A DNA stretch of 64,000 nt from Bifidobacterium saimiriisciurei. Its GTDB lineage: Bacteria; Actinomycetota; Actinomycetes; Actinomycetales; Bifidobacteriaceae. This document shows positions 27,802 through 37,517 of this stretch, piece by piece. Position numbers and translations under genes: made by a program. The stretch's first letter is position 1. Each line of letters starts with the position of its first letter. The DNA lies in NCBI RefSeq assembly GCF_010667655.1, contig NZ_WHZU01000001.1:62001-126000 (forward strand), written 5' to 3'. The notes beneath the pieces were generated by a model. The model was not told where the DNA came from, did no database searches, and worked only from the letters and a program-made list of their open reading frames with translations.

Positions 27802-27904
27802 TATCGGCGGCGAGAACATCGCAACGGATGTGCGACGAGACCCGACGAATGCGCCGTCGCCACGTGAAACCCTGGACATGCTCTATCGCGGTGAAAGGGG
27901 AGAC

Positions 27905-29122
27905 GTGGACGATAGGGATTACATGTCCGTGGCGCTGAGCCACGCGAAAAAGGGCGCGGGAAAGGTCAATCCCAACCCCATGGTCGGTGCGGTCATCGTA
28001 CGTGACGGCCGCATCATCGCCGTCGGCCATCACGATCACTTCGGCGGATGGCATGCCGAACGCGCCGCACTCGAGGCGGCGAAGCGCGACGGTGTCGACG
28101 TGCGCGGCGCCACCATCTACGTCACGTTGGAGCCCTGCTGCCATCAGGGCAAGCAGCCGCCGTGCTCGCAGGCACTCATCGACGCCGGGATCGCGCGCGT
28201 GGTCGTCGGCTCGGCCGACCCGAATCCGCTCGTCGCCGGCAAGGGCATCCGCCAGCTGCGCGAGGCCGGCATCGAGGTCACCGAAGACGTGCTGCGTGAC
28301 GAATGCGACGCGCTCAACGAGATCTTCATGCACTACATCGTTTCCCACAAACCGTTCGTGCTGCTCAAGTACGCCATGACCGCCGACGGCAAGATCGCCA
28401 CGCGGACCGGCGCCTCGCGGTGGATCACCGGCGAGGCGGCCCGCCATCGCGTGCACGAGGACCGCGGCAGGTTCGCCGCCATCATGGTCGGCGTCGGCAC
28501 CGTGATCGCCGACGACCCACAGCTCACCTGCCGACTTGGCGACGGCGATGCCGGCGACGGCCGCGAGACCACCGGCCACAATCCCCTCCGCATCGTCTGC
28601 GACAGCCGCCTGCGCACGCCGCTCGACTCGGCCCTCGTGCGCACCGCGCACGACGTGCCGACCATCATCGCCACCTGCGTGCCGTGGAACGAGCCGGCCG
28701 CGAAACCCTACGCCGACGCCGGCTGCGAGGTGCTCACCATTGACGCCGACGCCGCCGGGCACGTCGACGTGAACGCGTTGGCCACCGTGCTCGGCTCGCG
28801 CGGCATCGACAGCGTGATCGTCGAAGGCGGCGCGTCGCTGGCATGGGCTGCACTGCGCGCGCGCATCGTCACGAAAATCGACGCCTATGTGGCGCCGAAG
28901 ATCTTCGGCGGGGCAAGCGCGCCGACGCCGGTCGGCGGCGACGGCGTCGAAACGCCCGCCGACTGCTTCCGCCTGACGAACACGACGGTCGAAACGTTGG
29001 GCGACGACCTGCTCATCGAAGGCCTCGTCCGATACGACAACGACGACAACGACGGCAGCGAGCCGTCCGACGCCGATGACAGTGCCGAAGAGGGGGAAGA
29101 CCATGTTCACGGGAATCGTTGA
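27905..29122 (+). CDS. ribD: Bifunctional riboflavin biosynthesis deaminase/reductase
   Basis: About 405 residues. The N-terminal deaminase half has the zinc motifs WHAERAAL (about 49) and PCCHQGKQPPC (about 77). The C-terminal reductase half has KYAMTADGKIATRTGASRWI (about 156) and DSVIVEGG (about 302). It performs the second and third steps from the GTP cyclohydrolase II product. The frame is open to 27830. GTG at 27905 is chosen because GGGGAG lies just upstream and the protein then begins DDRDYMSVALSHAKKG; the ATG at 27923 is the alternative. It ends with a 20-base overlap into ribE. Confidence 0.93.
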   Translation: MDDRDYMSVALSHAKKGAGKVNPNPMVGAVIVRDGRIIAVGHHDHFGGWHAERAALEAAKRDGVDVRGATIYVTLEPCCHQGKQPPCSQALIDAGIARVVVGSADPNPLVAGKGIRQLREAGIEVTEDVLRDECDALNEIFMHYIVSHKPFVLLKYAMTADGKIATRTGASRWITGEAARHRVHEDRGRFAAIMVGVGTVIADDPQLTCRLGDGDAGDGRETTGHNPLRIVCDSRLRTPLDSALVRTAHDVPTIIATCVPWNEPAAKPYADAGCEVLTIDADAAGHVDVNALATVLGSRGIDSVIVEGGASLAWAALRARIVTKIDAYVAPKIFGGASAPTPVGGDGVETPADCFRLTNTTVETLGDDLLIEGLVRYDNDDNDGSEPSDADDSAEEGEDHVHGNR

Positions 29123-29792
29123 GGACCTCGGCGTCGTGGAGTCGGTGGTCCAGGGCGCGGATTTCGCCAAGCTCACCGTATCGTCGGATGTCGTGGTCGA
29201 CGACCACACGCGCATCGGCGACAGCATCGCCGTCAACGGCGTATGCCTCACCGTCACGGCGTTGCACGGCACGTCGTTCACCGCCGACGTGATGCACGAG
29301 ACGCTGCGCCGTTCGAGTCTCGGCGGCCTGCGCCGCGGCAGCCGTGTGGACGTGGAACGCGCCATGCCGGCCGACGGACGGTTCGACGGCCACATCGTCT
29401 CCGGCCACATCGACGGCACCGGCGTCATCGAATCGATACGCCCCGACGGCATCGCCACCGTATACACGATTCGCGCGCCGCGCGAGCTCATGCGGTTCAT
29501 CGCCGAAAAGGGATCCATCGCCATCGAGGGCATCAGCCTGACGGTCACCTTCGCCGACGAGCGCACGTTCGGCGTGGCCATCATCCCGCATACGGCCGCG
29601 AACACCGTGCTGCCCGAACGCAAGGTCGGAGACGTGGTGAACCTCGAAACCGACCCCATCGCCAAATACGTGGCCCGGCTGCTCGGCATGGGCGGCGGCA
29701 CGGCGGCCGGCGATGCCGGATCGGCCGCTTCCGGCGGCGGCTCCCATCCCGCGACCATCACCGAATCATTCCTCGCCCAACACGGGTTCTAG
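29103..29792 (+). CDS. ribE: Riboflavin synthase, alpha chain
   Basis: 229 residues, beginning [10 protein letters not shown], the standard N-terminus. It has two lumazine-binding repeats, each with the G-D/E-S-I-A-V/I-x-G-V/I-S/C-L-T-V pattern ([13 protein letters not shown] at about 40 and [12 protein letters not shown] at about 137). It dismutates two molecules of dimethyl-ribityllumazine to riboflavin. A Gly/Ser-rich tail of about 25 residues extends beyond the usual length. The ATG lies inside the end of ribD with GGGGGAAG before it, so translation is probably coupled. Confidence 0.95.
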   Translation: MFTGIVEDLGVVESVVQGADFAKLTVSSDVVVDDHTRIGDSIAVNGVCLTVTALHGTSFTADVMHETLRRSSLGGLRRGSRVDVERAMPADGRFDGHIVSGHIDGTGVIESIRPDGIATVYTIRAPRELMRFIAEKGSIAIEGISLTVTFADERTFGVAIIPHTAANTVLPERKVGDVVNLETDPIAKYVARLLGMGGGTAAGDAGSAASGGGSHPATITESFLAQHGF

Positions 29793-29809
29793 AGCAAAGG
29801 AAAACCATC

Positions 29810-31093
29810 ATGACCGACATCAACAAGGGCACCGAATCCACCGCGCTCGACCCCGTCGCTCAGGCGGTGCGCGACATCGCCGCCGGCCGCATCGTCGTCG
29901 TGGCCGACGACGAGGGCCGCGAGAACGAGGGCGACCTCATCTGCGCGGCACGCTTCGCCACGCCGAAGAACATCGCGTTCATGGCCACGCACGGCCGCGG
30001 CCTCATCTGCACGCCGATGACCGCCGAACTGGCGCGGCGTCTCGACCTGCCGCCCATGTGCGCCGACAACACCGACAACCACCACACCGCGTTCACCGTC
30101 TCCATCGACCATGTGACCACGTCCACCGGCATCAGCGCCCGCGACCGTTCCGTGACCGCCATGGCCTGCATCGACCCGGACGCCAAGCCCGCCGACTTCC
30201 GCAGGCCCGGCCACATGTTCCCGCTGGTCGCCCGCCCGGGCGGCGTGCTCGAACGCAACGGCCACACCGAGGCCACCGTGGACCTGGCTCGCCTCGCCGG
30301 ACTCGAGCCGTGCGGCCTGTGCTGCGAGATGATGAAGGCCGACGGCACCATGATGCGCCGCGGCGACCTCAAGGCGTTCGCCGAGGAGCATGGCCTGACC
30401 TACATCACCATCGCCCAGCTCCAGCAGTACCGCCGCGCGCACGAGTTCCCGCACACGGTCCGCCGCGTGGCCCAGGTGACGCTGCCCACCGAGCATGGCC
30501 GCTTCACCATGTTCGGCTACGAATCCGAGGACGGCGGCGAACACGTGGCGCTGGTCATGGGCGACGACATCCTCGCCGCCGCGACGGGCGGTGCCGGTAC
30601 GGTCACGGAACCGGTGCTCTGCCGCATCCATTCGCAGTGCCTGACCGGCGACGTGTTCGGCTCCGAACGCTGCGACTGCGGCCCCCAGCTGCACGAAGCC
30701 ATGCGTCGCATCGCCGAACGAGGCCGCGGCGTGCTGCTCTACCTCAGCCAGGAGGGCCGTGGCATCGGCCTGCTCAACAAACTGCGCACGTACGAGCTGC
30801 AGGAGCAGGGCTTCGACACGCTCGACGCCAACCTCGAGCTCGGATTCCCCGCCGACGCCCGCGAATACGAGACCGCCGCCGCGATCCTCGACGACCTCGG
30901 CATCGGCTCCATCGACCTCATGACCAACAACCCCGACAAGATCAGCCAGCTCAAGGCCGCCGGCATCGCCATCGACTCCCGCGTGCCGCTGATCATCGCG
31001 CCGAACGAATTCGACGCGAACTACCTGTCCACCAAACAACACCGCATGGGGCACCTGCTCGGCGCCCTGAACACCACCGCAAAGGAGAACTGA
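29810..31093 (+). CDS. ribBA: Fused DHBP synthase / GTP cyclohydrolase II
   Basis: 427 residues. The N-terminal RibB half has [12 protein letters not shown] (about 28), [12 protein letters not shown] (about 104) and RPGHMFPL. The C-terminal RibA half has the zinc-binding cysteines in [20 protein letters not shown] (about 275-294) and [14 protein letters not shown]. It supplies both precursors of riboflavin, from ribulose 5-phosphate and GTP. AAAGGA is 8-9 bases before the ATG at 29810, and the gap to ribE is 17 bases. Confidence 0.96.
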   Translation: MTDINKGTESTALDPVAQAVRDIAAGRIVVVADDEGRENEGDLICAARFATPKNIAFMATHGRGLICTPMTAELARRLDLPPMCADNTDNHHTAFTVSIDHVTTSTGISARDRSVTAMACIDPDAKPADFRRPGHMFPLVARPGGVLERNGHTEATVDLARLAGLEPCGLCCEMMKADGTMMRRGDLKAFAEEHGLTYITIAQLQQYRRAHEFPHTVRRVAQVTLPTEHGRFTMFGYESEDGGEHVALVMGDDILAAATGGAGTVTEPVLCRIHSQCLTGDVFGSERCDCGPQLHEAMRRIAERGRGVLLYLSQEGRGIGLLNKLRTYELQEQGFDTLDANLELGFPADAREYETAAAILDDLGIGSIDLMTNNPDKISQLKAAGIAIDSRVPLIIAPNEFDANYLSTKQHRMGHLLGALNTTAKEN

Positions 31094-31094
31094 C

Positions 31095-31598
31095 ATGACC
31101 GTATTCGAAGGACAGCTCGTCGCCGGCGCTACGCCGGCCGCCGGAACCGACGCCAAGCCGATTCGCGTGGGCATCGTCGTCGCCCGATTCAACGAGTTCA
31201 TCACGTCGAAACTGCTCTCCGGCGCACAGGACGGACTGCGTCGCCACGGCGTCGACGACGAGAACATCGACGTGGCGTGGGTGCCCGGCTCGTTCGAGAT
31301 CCCCATCGCCGCCAAGCGCATGACCGCCACCGGCCGCTACGACGCCGTGATCTGCCTCGGCGCCATCATCCGCGGCAGCACCTCCCACTACGACCTCGTG
31401 TGCAACGAGACCGCCAAGGGCATCGCGCAGGTGTCGCTCGGCACCGACACCCCGGTGCTGTTCGGCGTCATCACCACCGAGAACATCGAGCAGGCCATCG
31501 AACGCGCCGGCACCAAGGCCGGCAACAAGGGCTTCGACTGCGCGCTCGGCGCCATCGAGATGATCAACGTGCTGCGCGCCATCGACGCCGGCGAGTGA
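31095..31598 (+). CDS. ribH: 6,7-dimethyl-8-ribityllumazine synthase
   Basis: 167 residues. The family motifs [39 protein letters not shown] and [10 protein letters not shown] are present, the last containing the substrate-binding loop. The histidine in TSHYD is the proposed catalytic base. It starts one base after the ribBA stop with AAAGGAG 7 bases before the ATG. It completes the four-gene operon under the FMN riboswitch. Confidence 0.96.
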   Translation: MTVFEGQLVAGATPAAGTDAKPIRVGIVVARFNEFITSKLLSGAQDGLRRHGVDDENIDVAWVPGSFEIPIAAKRMTATGRYDAVICLGAIIRGSTSHYDLVCNETAKGIAQVSLGTDTPVLFGVITTENIEQAIERAGTKAGNKGFDCALGAIEMINVLRAIDAGE

Positions 31599-31667
31599 TT
31601 GCCCGACGGAGGATGGCCCGTGCCGTCGAATGATTCCGTTGCAGGCCATCCGCGTCATCTCTCGGCA

Positions 31668-31715
31668 AACCGGCCGTCCATCCGTTACAGTGGAGGAACG
31701 GATGGACGGCCGGTT
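31668..31715 (+). terminator. Long perfect hairpin after ribH
   Basis: Perfect 19-bp arms (31668-31686 and 31697-31715) enclose a 10-base loop. It lies 70 bases after ribH and just before the next gene's ribosome site. There is no T tract, so it may end the rib transcript or act as a 5' structure of the 31740 gene. Confidence 0.65.
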
Positions 31716-31739
31716 CGCCGTTCATAGAAGGGAATCATC

Positions 31740-32192
31740 ATGGGATTGTTCGATAGTCTTCGCGACCTTGCCTCGGGCGTGCTCGGCGACGCGGCCGGCA
31801 ACGTACTCGGCGACGCCGCCAACGGGGTGCAAGGCGCCATCGGCGACGCGCTCGGCGGCCAGACGTTCGACCTCGGCTCGATCACCGACCTGCCGGCCGT
31901 GATCGGCGAGCACTTCAACGCCGACCAGCTCGGCGAGATCCAGAACGTCGTCGGCGACACGCTGAACGCCGACCAGCTGGGCGAACTGCAGACGCTGGCC
32001 ACGGAGAACATCCCCGCCGACCAGATCGCCGACGTCGCCGGCATGATCCAGGAGCAGGGCGCCGGCCTCGCCGAAGGCGCCGGCCAGGCCGTGAGCGATG
32101 CTGCGGGCGGGGTCGACCTGGGCGCCATCGCCGAACAGGTGGGCCTGCCCGTCGACATCGTCGGCCAGATCTCCGGCCTGCTTGGCCGCTGA
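31740..32192 (+). CDS. Small Ala/Gly/Asp-rich protein with internal repeats
   Basis: 150 residues, no signal peptide, acidic, function unknown. The N-terminal third is made of short amphipathic Gly/Ala/Asp repeats (GVLGDAAGNVLGDAANG). The middle holds three helical repeats of about 20 residues: FNADQLGEIQNVVGD, LNADQLGELQTLATE and IPADQIADVAGMIQE. GAAGGGA precedes the ATG at 31740. It is flanked by strong hairpins on both sides, so it is a single-gene unit. I cannot assign a role. Confidence 0.75.
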   Translation: MGLFDSLRDLASGVLGDAAGNVLGDAANGVQGAIGDALGGQTFDLGSITDLPAVIGEHFNADQLGEIQNVVGDTLNADQLGELQTLATENIPADQIADVAGMIQEQGAGLAEGAGQAVSDAAGGVDLGAIAEQVGLPVDIVGQISGLLGR

Positions 32193-32253
32193 CCGTTTGC
32201 TCACATGGCTCCCGCTGGCGGCCGTAATCCGGCGCAAAAACCCGTTTCCGGTA

Positions 32254-32311
32254 ATTTACGGTGCTTTATGGTCGTTTTTTCGCCGAAAAACGACCATAAA
32301 GCACCGTAAAT
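32254..32311. terminator. Bidirectional terminator with 26-bp perfect arms
   Basis: Arms 32254-32279 and 32286-32311 are perfect, with a 6-base loop TCGCCG. The stem contains a T run on each strand. It separates the plus-strand 31740 gene from the minus-strand DXS-like gene. Confidence 0.88.
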
Positions 32312-32340
32312 CGCGGATTTCGGGATTGACGGACCGTATG

Positions 32341-34338
32341 TCAGCCGTGTAACGCCTTCAGCGCCGCGTCGGCGATATCGGCGGCGGTGAGCCGGTAGCG
32401 CTTGCATAGCGCGTCCAACGGAATACGGTCCGTGACCTCCTTACGCGCTCCGAAGTTCAGCACGCGCATCGGGGAATCTCCGTAATACGAGGCGATCTTG
32501 CCGCCCCAGCCGCCTTCCAGCTGGCCGTCCTCGACGGTGACCACCACCGTGTGCCGTTCGCGCAGCACGTCCAACGTGGCCGTGTCGATCGTCGAATACT
32601 GATGCGGGTCGATGACCGTGGCCCGCACGCCGGCGTCGTCCAACGACGCGGCGGCCTTCTCGGCCAACGGATACGCATTGCCAAGACCAAGAATCGCCAC
32701 CTGCGAGCCGGCCCTCGTGACCGTATACCGCGCCCACGGGTCGCCGGCGACCGACGCCGCCGCGATGTCGTCGACCGACACCTCGCCGGCCCCGCGCGAC
32801 CTGCCGGCCGTTCCGCCGGCCGCGGCGGCAGCATCGCCGGCCTTCCCGTTATCGGCCTTCGTCATAGCGCCGTCATCGGTCTGCGCAACATCGGACTGCG
32901 CAACATCGGACTGCGCAACATCGGACTGCGCAACATCGGACTGCGCGCCGGCGGATTCCGCAGTGGTCGCAACGAACCGCGGATACTCTCCGCCGCGCTC
33001 GCCGGCGAGCACCGCCTCGCCCGGCATACGGATCGCCACCGGCCGCCGCGCGTCGCCGGTCGCCCACGCCAGCATCCGCAGCATCTCCTCGCCGCTCGTC
33101 GGCGCCAGACACGTCAATCCCGGCACATTGCCGAACATCACCACGTCGCCGGCGCCCGAATGCGTGTTGTCGGTGCCGGAGATGCCGCCCGAGAACACCA
33201 GCAGCGTGCCCGGCACGTTGTTCAGCGCGAACTCCTGATGAATCTCGTCGTAGGCGCGCTGGAAGAACGTGGCGCTCGTCGCCAGCACCGGCGTGCCGCC
33301 CGCCCGGGCGATGCCCGCCGCGAACGTCACCGCATGCTCCTCGGTGATGCCGGTGTCGATGTAATGCCGTCCGGCCGCCGCACGCCACTGACGTGTGATG
33401 CCGTTCGAGCCGGGCGTCGCCGGCGAGATGACCACCAGGCCGGGCTCCGCGTCGAATCGTGCGGCCAGCGCATCCATCGCCATGCCGCCGTACGTCTTCC
33501 TCGCATTCGGCCTCGCCGGCGCGGCCTCGGCCGCCGGAACGGGGTTATGCCAGTGATTGCTCTCCACGCGCCCCTCCTCGGCGGCGTCGAGCCCCTTGCC
33601 CTTCAACGTATGGATATGCACGACCGTCGCGTGGTCGCAGTCCTTCACATCTTCGAACGCCTGCACGAGGGCGGACGTATCGTTGCCGTCCGCCACATAC
33701 CGGTAGTCCAATCCCATATCACGGAACAGATTGTGCGGCGACGTTCCGTTCGTCGCACGCAATTCCGCCAATCCCGCATACATGCCGCCATGGTTCTCGG
33801 CGATCGACATCTCGTTGTCGTTGAACACGATGATGAGATTGCCGTTCAGCTCCGCGGCCTCGTTCAGTCCCTCGAACGCCACCGCGCTCGACAGCGACCC
33901 GTCGCCGATCACCGCGATCACGTTGTTCCTTCCGCCCATGAGGTCACGCGCCTTCGCCATGCCGCACGCCAGCGAGACCGACGTGCCCGTATGCCCCAGC
34001 ACGAACGAATCGTGTTCGCTTTCGTCGGGATTCGTGAATCCCGTCGCCGAACCGAACAGCGTCTCGTCGGTGAAGGCGAGGCGGCGGCCGGTCAGCATCT
34101 TATGCACATAGCTTTGGTGGGAGACGTCGAAGACGATGCGGTCGCGCGGCGAATCGAACACATAGTGCAGGGCGATGGTCGCCTCGACCATGCCGAGGTT
34201 GGAGCCGATATGACCGCCCTTCGCCGCGCAATACCGCAGCAGCGCGGCACGGATCTCGTCGGCGAGAGCAGGCAACTGCACCACGTACAGACGCTTCAGA
34301 TCGTCAGGTCCGTCGATATGTGCCAGAAGATCGCTCAT
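32341..34338 (-). CDS. 1-deoxy-D-xylulose-5-phosphate synthase-like transketolase-family enzyme
   Basis: 665 residues in DXS order. The ThDP-binding segment GDGSLSSAVAFEGLNEA (about 143) and FNDNEMSIAENHGGMY (about 170) are present, as are the catalytic-domain ITEEHAVTFAAGIA (about 333) and a C-terminal transketolase domain. The usual DXS phrase around GADGPTHAG is replaced by SGTDNTHSGAGDVVMF, so it is a divergent paralogue and may not make DXP. Residues about 465-484 are four copies of the pentapeptide SDVAQ, followed by an Ala/Gly-rich insertion. AAAGGAG is 4 bases before the ATG. Confidence 0.8.
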   Translation of the reverse strand: MSDLLAHIDGPDDLKRLYVVQLPALADEIRAALLRYCAAKGGHIGSNLGMVEATIALHYVFDSPRDRIVFDVSHQSYVHKMLTGRRLAFTDETLFGSATGFTNPDESEHDSFVLGHTGTSVSLACGMAKARDLMGGRNNVIAVIGDGSLSSAVAFEGLNEAAELNGNLIIVFNDNEMSIAENHGGMYAGLAELRATNGTSPHNLFRDMGLDYRYVADGNDTSALVQAFEDVKDCDHATVVHIHTLKGKGLDAAEEGRVESNHWHNPVPAAEAAPARPNARKTYGGMAMDALAARFDAEPGLVVISPATPGSNGITRQWRAAAGRHYIDTGITEEHAVTFAAGIARAGGTPVLATSATFFQRAYDEIHQEFALNNVPGTLLVFSGGISGTDNTHSGAGDVVMFGNVPGLTCLAPTSGEEMLRMLAWATGDARRPVAIRMPGEAVLAGERGGEYPRFVATTAESAGAQSDVAQSDVAQSDVAQSDVAQTDDGAMTKADNGKAGDAAAAAGGTAGRSRGAGEVSVDDIAAASVAGDPWARYTVTRAGSQVAILGLGNAYPLAEKAAASLDDAGVRATVIDPHQYSTIDTATLDVLRERHTVVVTVEDGQLEGGWGGKIASYYGDSPMRVLNFGARKEVTDRIPLDALCKRYRLTAADIADAALKALHG
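32881..32946. repeat. 15-bp tandem repeat inside the DXS-like gene
   Basis: The unit CTGCGCAACATCGGA occurs four times in exact register (32881, 32896, 32911, 32926) plus a partial fifth copy. The repeats are in frame and encode repeated SDVAQ residues, so copy-number change would not shift the frame. Confidence 0.95.
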
Positions 34339-34557
34339 CGTGCTCCTTTGCGATAGTCATCCTCGCTGCGGGAAGGTTCCAACCGCGAAATCATAGCGGA
34401 TAACACGTCGGAATGATCCGGGTTGCCGTGAATACCCCCAACATCTTCGTATAGATTCGTGCGACGCGCGTGTCCGTTCGTGTCGTCGCATGACTTCGCC
34501 GCACAATAGGACCGGCGGCCGGCCGTGTCCGTGCCGCCGTAATCGAAAGGAGAGCCG

Positions 34558-35547
34558 ATGAGGGCCGTATACGCAAGCAACGTGAACCATGACGATCCGA
34601 TGTCCGTACTGGCCGTGGGGGAGCGGCCCGAACCGCAGCCGCGCGAATACTGGTCCACGATATCCGTGAAATCCGCCACCGTGAACCACCACGACCTGTG
34701 GTCGCTGCAGGGCGTCGGCCTCTCCGACAAGCAGACGCCGATGATCCTCGGCACCGACGCCGCCGGCGTCCTCGACGACGACATCCCCGTGCGCAAGGGG
34801 CTCAAGGCCGGCGCGGAGGTCGTGCTCTACACGTTCGTCGGCACCGACGGCAACGGCGTGGCCCCCGGCGAGCGCCGCACCATCCTCTCCGAGAAGTACG
34901 CCGGCACCATGGCCGAAAAGACCTCCGTGCCCAGCGCCAACGTGTTCGCCAAGCCCGCAAACCTCACCATGGACGAGGCCGCGGCGCTCGGCACCAGCTG
35001 GCTGACCGCCTACTCGCTCGTGTTCTCCGCAGCCGGCGTCAAGCCCGGCGACACCATCCTCGTGCAGGGCGCGGGCGGCGGCGTCTCCACCGCCGCCATC
35101 ATGCTCGCCCATGCGGCCGGACTCGAGGTGTTCGCAACCTCCCGCAGCGAGGAGAAGCGCGCCAAGGCGCTCGAAATCGGTGCCGACGCCGTGTTCGGGC
35201 CGGGAGAGCGTCTGCCGCGCAAGGTCGACGCCGTCATCGAATCCGTGGGCGCGGCCACATGGTCGCATTCCGTCAAGTCCGTGCGCCCCGGCGGCACCAT
35301 CGCCGTCTGCGGCGCCACCACCGGCGACCAGCCCGGCGCCGAACTGACGCGCGTGTTCTTCCAGGACATCCGCGTACAGGGCGTCACCATGGGCACGCGC
35401 GACGACTTCGCCCGACTGCTACGATTCGTCGAACACGCCGACATCCATCCCGTCATCGACTCCACGTATGCGCTCGCCGACGCGCACGTCGCGTTCCGCA
35501 AGGTCCTCGACGGCGACGTCTTCGGCAAGGTCGTCCTCCACGTGTGA
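34558..35547 (+). CDS. Zinc-independent alcohol dehydrogenase / quinone oxidoreductase-like (MDR)
   Basis: 329 residues. A GroES-like N-terminal domain (NHHDLWSLQG, GTDAAG) is followed by a Rossmann domain with ILVQGAGGGVSTAA (about 166). The structural-zinc cysteines of classical ADHs are absent, which fits the NADPH quinone reductase/crotonase-like branch. The substrate is unknown. AAAGGAG is 5 bases before the ATG at 34558. It is divergent from the DXS-like gene with 219 bases between them. Confidence 0.85.
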   Translation: MRAVYASNVNHDDPMSVLAVGERPEPQPREYWSTISVKSATVNHHDLWSLQGVGLSDKQTPMILGTDAAGVLDDDIPVRKGLKAGAEVVLYTFVGTDGNGVAPGERRTILSEKYAGTMAEKTSVPSANVFAKPANLTMDEAAALGTSWLTAYSLVFSAAGVKPGDTILVQGAGGGVSTAAIMLAHAAGLEVFATSRSEEKRAKALEIGADAVFGPGERLPRKVDAVIESVGAATWSHSVKSVRPGGTIAVCGATTGDQPGAELTRVFFQDIRVQGVTMGTRDDFARLLRFVEHADIHPVIDSTYALADAHVAFRKVLDGDVFGKVVLHV

Positions 35548-35787
35548 TTCGCATTATCTGATCGGCGTCTACAACCCGCGTTTATATCGTCGTCGGTAAA
35601 ACGTTGCGGTTGCAGGCGCCGTGGGTGTTTATCGGAACGCATCCCGGGACGGTTCCCGCCGACATTCCGGCCGCTAGGCTGGAAACGGTCGGAAAAGTGC
35701 AATACCCTTGGGATTCAGTATGGAACAGCGTATGCCCGTCGGCCGGTGCGAAGCACGGCGGCGGGCCCGGCGGGGAGGTAGCGACCG

Positions 35788-36864
35788 ATGGCCGAAGAAC
35801 ACGATGCAGTCGAGAACGATGCGATAGTCCTTTCCAACGTCACCAAAACGGTGCTGACGGCCGACGGGCCGAAATCCCTGCTCAAGGACGTCACCCTGCA
35901 TTTCGAACAGGGCGGCATCTACGGTGTCATCGGTCTTGGCGGCGCAGGCAAAAGCACGCTGCTCAAACTCATCGACGGCCGTCTGACGCCCACATCCGGC
36001 GTCGTCACCGTGCTTGGCGAGAATCTTGCGAAACTCGGCAAGCCCGCGCTCGCCCGATTCCGCACGCAGATCTCGCGGGCCGGCGTGTTCCCCGCCTTCG
36101 ACGAGGAACGCACCGTGCTCGAATCCGTGGCCATCGCCGCCGGAGAGGCCGAAGACGCCGACCGTCCCGATGAGGCCGCCCGCGCCAAGGCCCTGCGTCT
36201 GCTGCGCGAGGTGAGCCTGCGCTCGCAGAGGGACGCCCATCCCTCGCAGCTTTCCGGCGGCGAACTGCAGCGTGCCGCCGTGGCCCGCGCGTTCGCGTCA
36301 AGCCCGAAGATCCTGCTGTTCGACGAGGTCACCGCCGCCCAGGACCATATCGAAGGCCGTGAGATTCTTCGCCTCATCCAGCAGTTCGCCCGTGAATCCG
36401 GCGCCACGGTGGTGCTCGCCACCCACGAGATCGCCACGGTGAAGGAGATCTGCGACCATATCGTCGTGCTCGACCGTGGCCTCGTGGTGGAGGAGGGCAG
36501 CACGTTCTCCGTGCTCGCCGACCCGCAGACCGACCAGACCCGCGTGTTCATGGAGGCGGTCTCCAGCCTTGGCAAGGTCGACGCGCTGCTCGCCGGCCAC
36601 GACCCCGTGGTCGATCTACGGCCCGGCCAGAAGCTCATCCGTCTGCGCTACGTGCACGAGGATGTCTCGGAGCCCCTGGTGTCGCTGATCACCCGCAAGT
36701 TCGGCATCGACGTGAACATCATGCTTGCCGACGTGCAGATCGTGGGCAAGTACCCGATCGGCGGCATCGTGGGCGTGTTCGAGGGTCCCGAGCGCAACAT
36801 CCGCGACGCCGTCGCGTTCCTGCGCTCCAAGAAGGTGCGGGTCGAGGTGCTCGCCGAGAACTGA
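35788..36864 (+). CDS. MetN-like ABC ATPase with C-terminal NIL domain (orphan)
   Basis: 358 residues. Walker [10 protein letters not shown] (about 50), signature [14 protein letters not shown] (about 155), a Walker B variant [11 protein letters not shown] (about 177; families usually have DEATSALD), and [13 protein letters not shown]. The last 80 residues ([18 protein letters not shown] ... GGIVGVFEG) match the NIL domain that senses substrate in methionine importers. No MetI permease or MetQ lipoprotein is adjacent; purE follows. GGGGAGG is 9 bases before the ATG. Methionine uptake is the family function, not shown here. Confidence 0.82.
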   Translation: MAEEHDAVENDAIVLSNVTKTVLTADGPKSLLKDVTLHFEQGGIYGVIGLGGAGKSTLLKLIDGRLTPTSGVVTVLGENLAKLGKPALARFRTQISRAGVFPAFDEERTVLESVAIAAGEAEDADRPDEAARAKALRLLREVSLRSQRDAHPSQLSGGELQRAAVARAFASSPKILLFDEVTAAQDHIEGREILRLIQQFARESGATVVLATHEIATVKEICDHIVVLDRGLVVEEGSTFSVLADPQTDQTRVFMEAVSSLGKVDALLAGHDPVVDLRPGQKLIRLRYVHEDVSEPLVSLITRKFGIDVNIMLADVQIVGKYPIGGIVGVFEGPERNIRDAVAFLRSKKVRVEVLAEN

Positions 36865-37019
36865 GCCGGGGCCGTTCGGCGTTCGCCGGGGCCGTCGTCA
36901 TCGCCGGGCGGATGCGTTTCCCCGGGGAACCGATGGCGTTGCCGTCTCCGCACGTCGCGGCCGGTGTTTTCCCCGCTGTTGCGTACAGTTGTATCTGTTC
37001 GGATCAACGGAGGTTAATG

Positions 37020-37517
37020 ATGGCTGAAAACGCACCGCTCGTAGCCGTGGTAATGGGTTCTTCCAGCGACTGGGAGACGATGAAGCACGCATGCGAGATG
37101 CTCGACAAGTTCGCAGTACCGTATTCCAAGCAGGTGGTCTCCGCCCACCGCACGCCGGAGCTCATGGCCGACTTCGCCCATTCCGCGCGTAGCAAGGGCA
37201 TCCACGTGATCATCGCCGGCGCCGGCGGCGCCGCCCACCTTCCCGGCATGGTCGCCGCGCAGACCACGCTGCCCGTGATCGGCGTGCCGGTGCGCTCCCA
37301 CGCCCTCTCCGGCTGGGATTCGCTGCTGTCCATCGTGCAGATGCCCGGCGGCATCCCCGTCGCCACCACCGCCGTCGGCAACTCCGGCGCCACGAACGCC
37401 GGCCTGCTGGCCGTGCAGATCCTCTCGACCACCGACGAGCGTCTGGCCAAGGAGCTGCAGGAGTACCGCGACGAACTGAAGAAGAAGGTAGAGGAGTCCA
37501 ATGCCCAGCTTGTCTGA
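37020..37517 (+). CDS. purE: N5-carboxyaminoimidazole ribonucleotide mutase
   Basis: 165 residues. Family motifs are [12 protein letters not shown] (about 10), VSAHRTPE (about 41), [13 protein letters not shown] (about 70) and [22 protein letters not shown] (shown only as [13 protein letters not shown]). It converts N5-CAIR to CAIR in purine synthesis. Two adjacent ATGs occur at 37017 and 37020; GGAGG lies 6 bases before the second. It overlaps purK by 17 bases, indicating translational coupling. Confidence 0.96.
   Translation: MAENAPLVAVVMGSSSDWETMKHACEMLDKFAVPYSKQVVSAHRTPELMADFAHSARSKGIHVIIAGAGGAAHLPGMVAAQTTLPVIGVPVRSHALSGWDSLLSIVQMPGGIPVATTAVGNSGATNAGLLAVQILSTTDERLAKELQEYRDELKKKVEESNAQLV

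Noticed and set aside
32881..32946. CRISPR-like or mobile repeat in the DXS-like gene
   Set aside because: A 15-bp in-frame coding tandem repeat without spacers.
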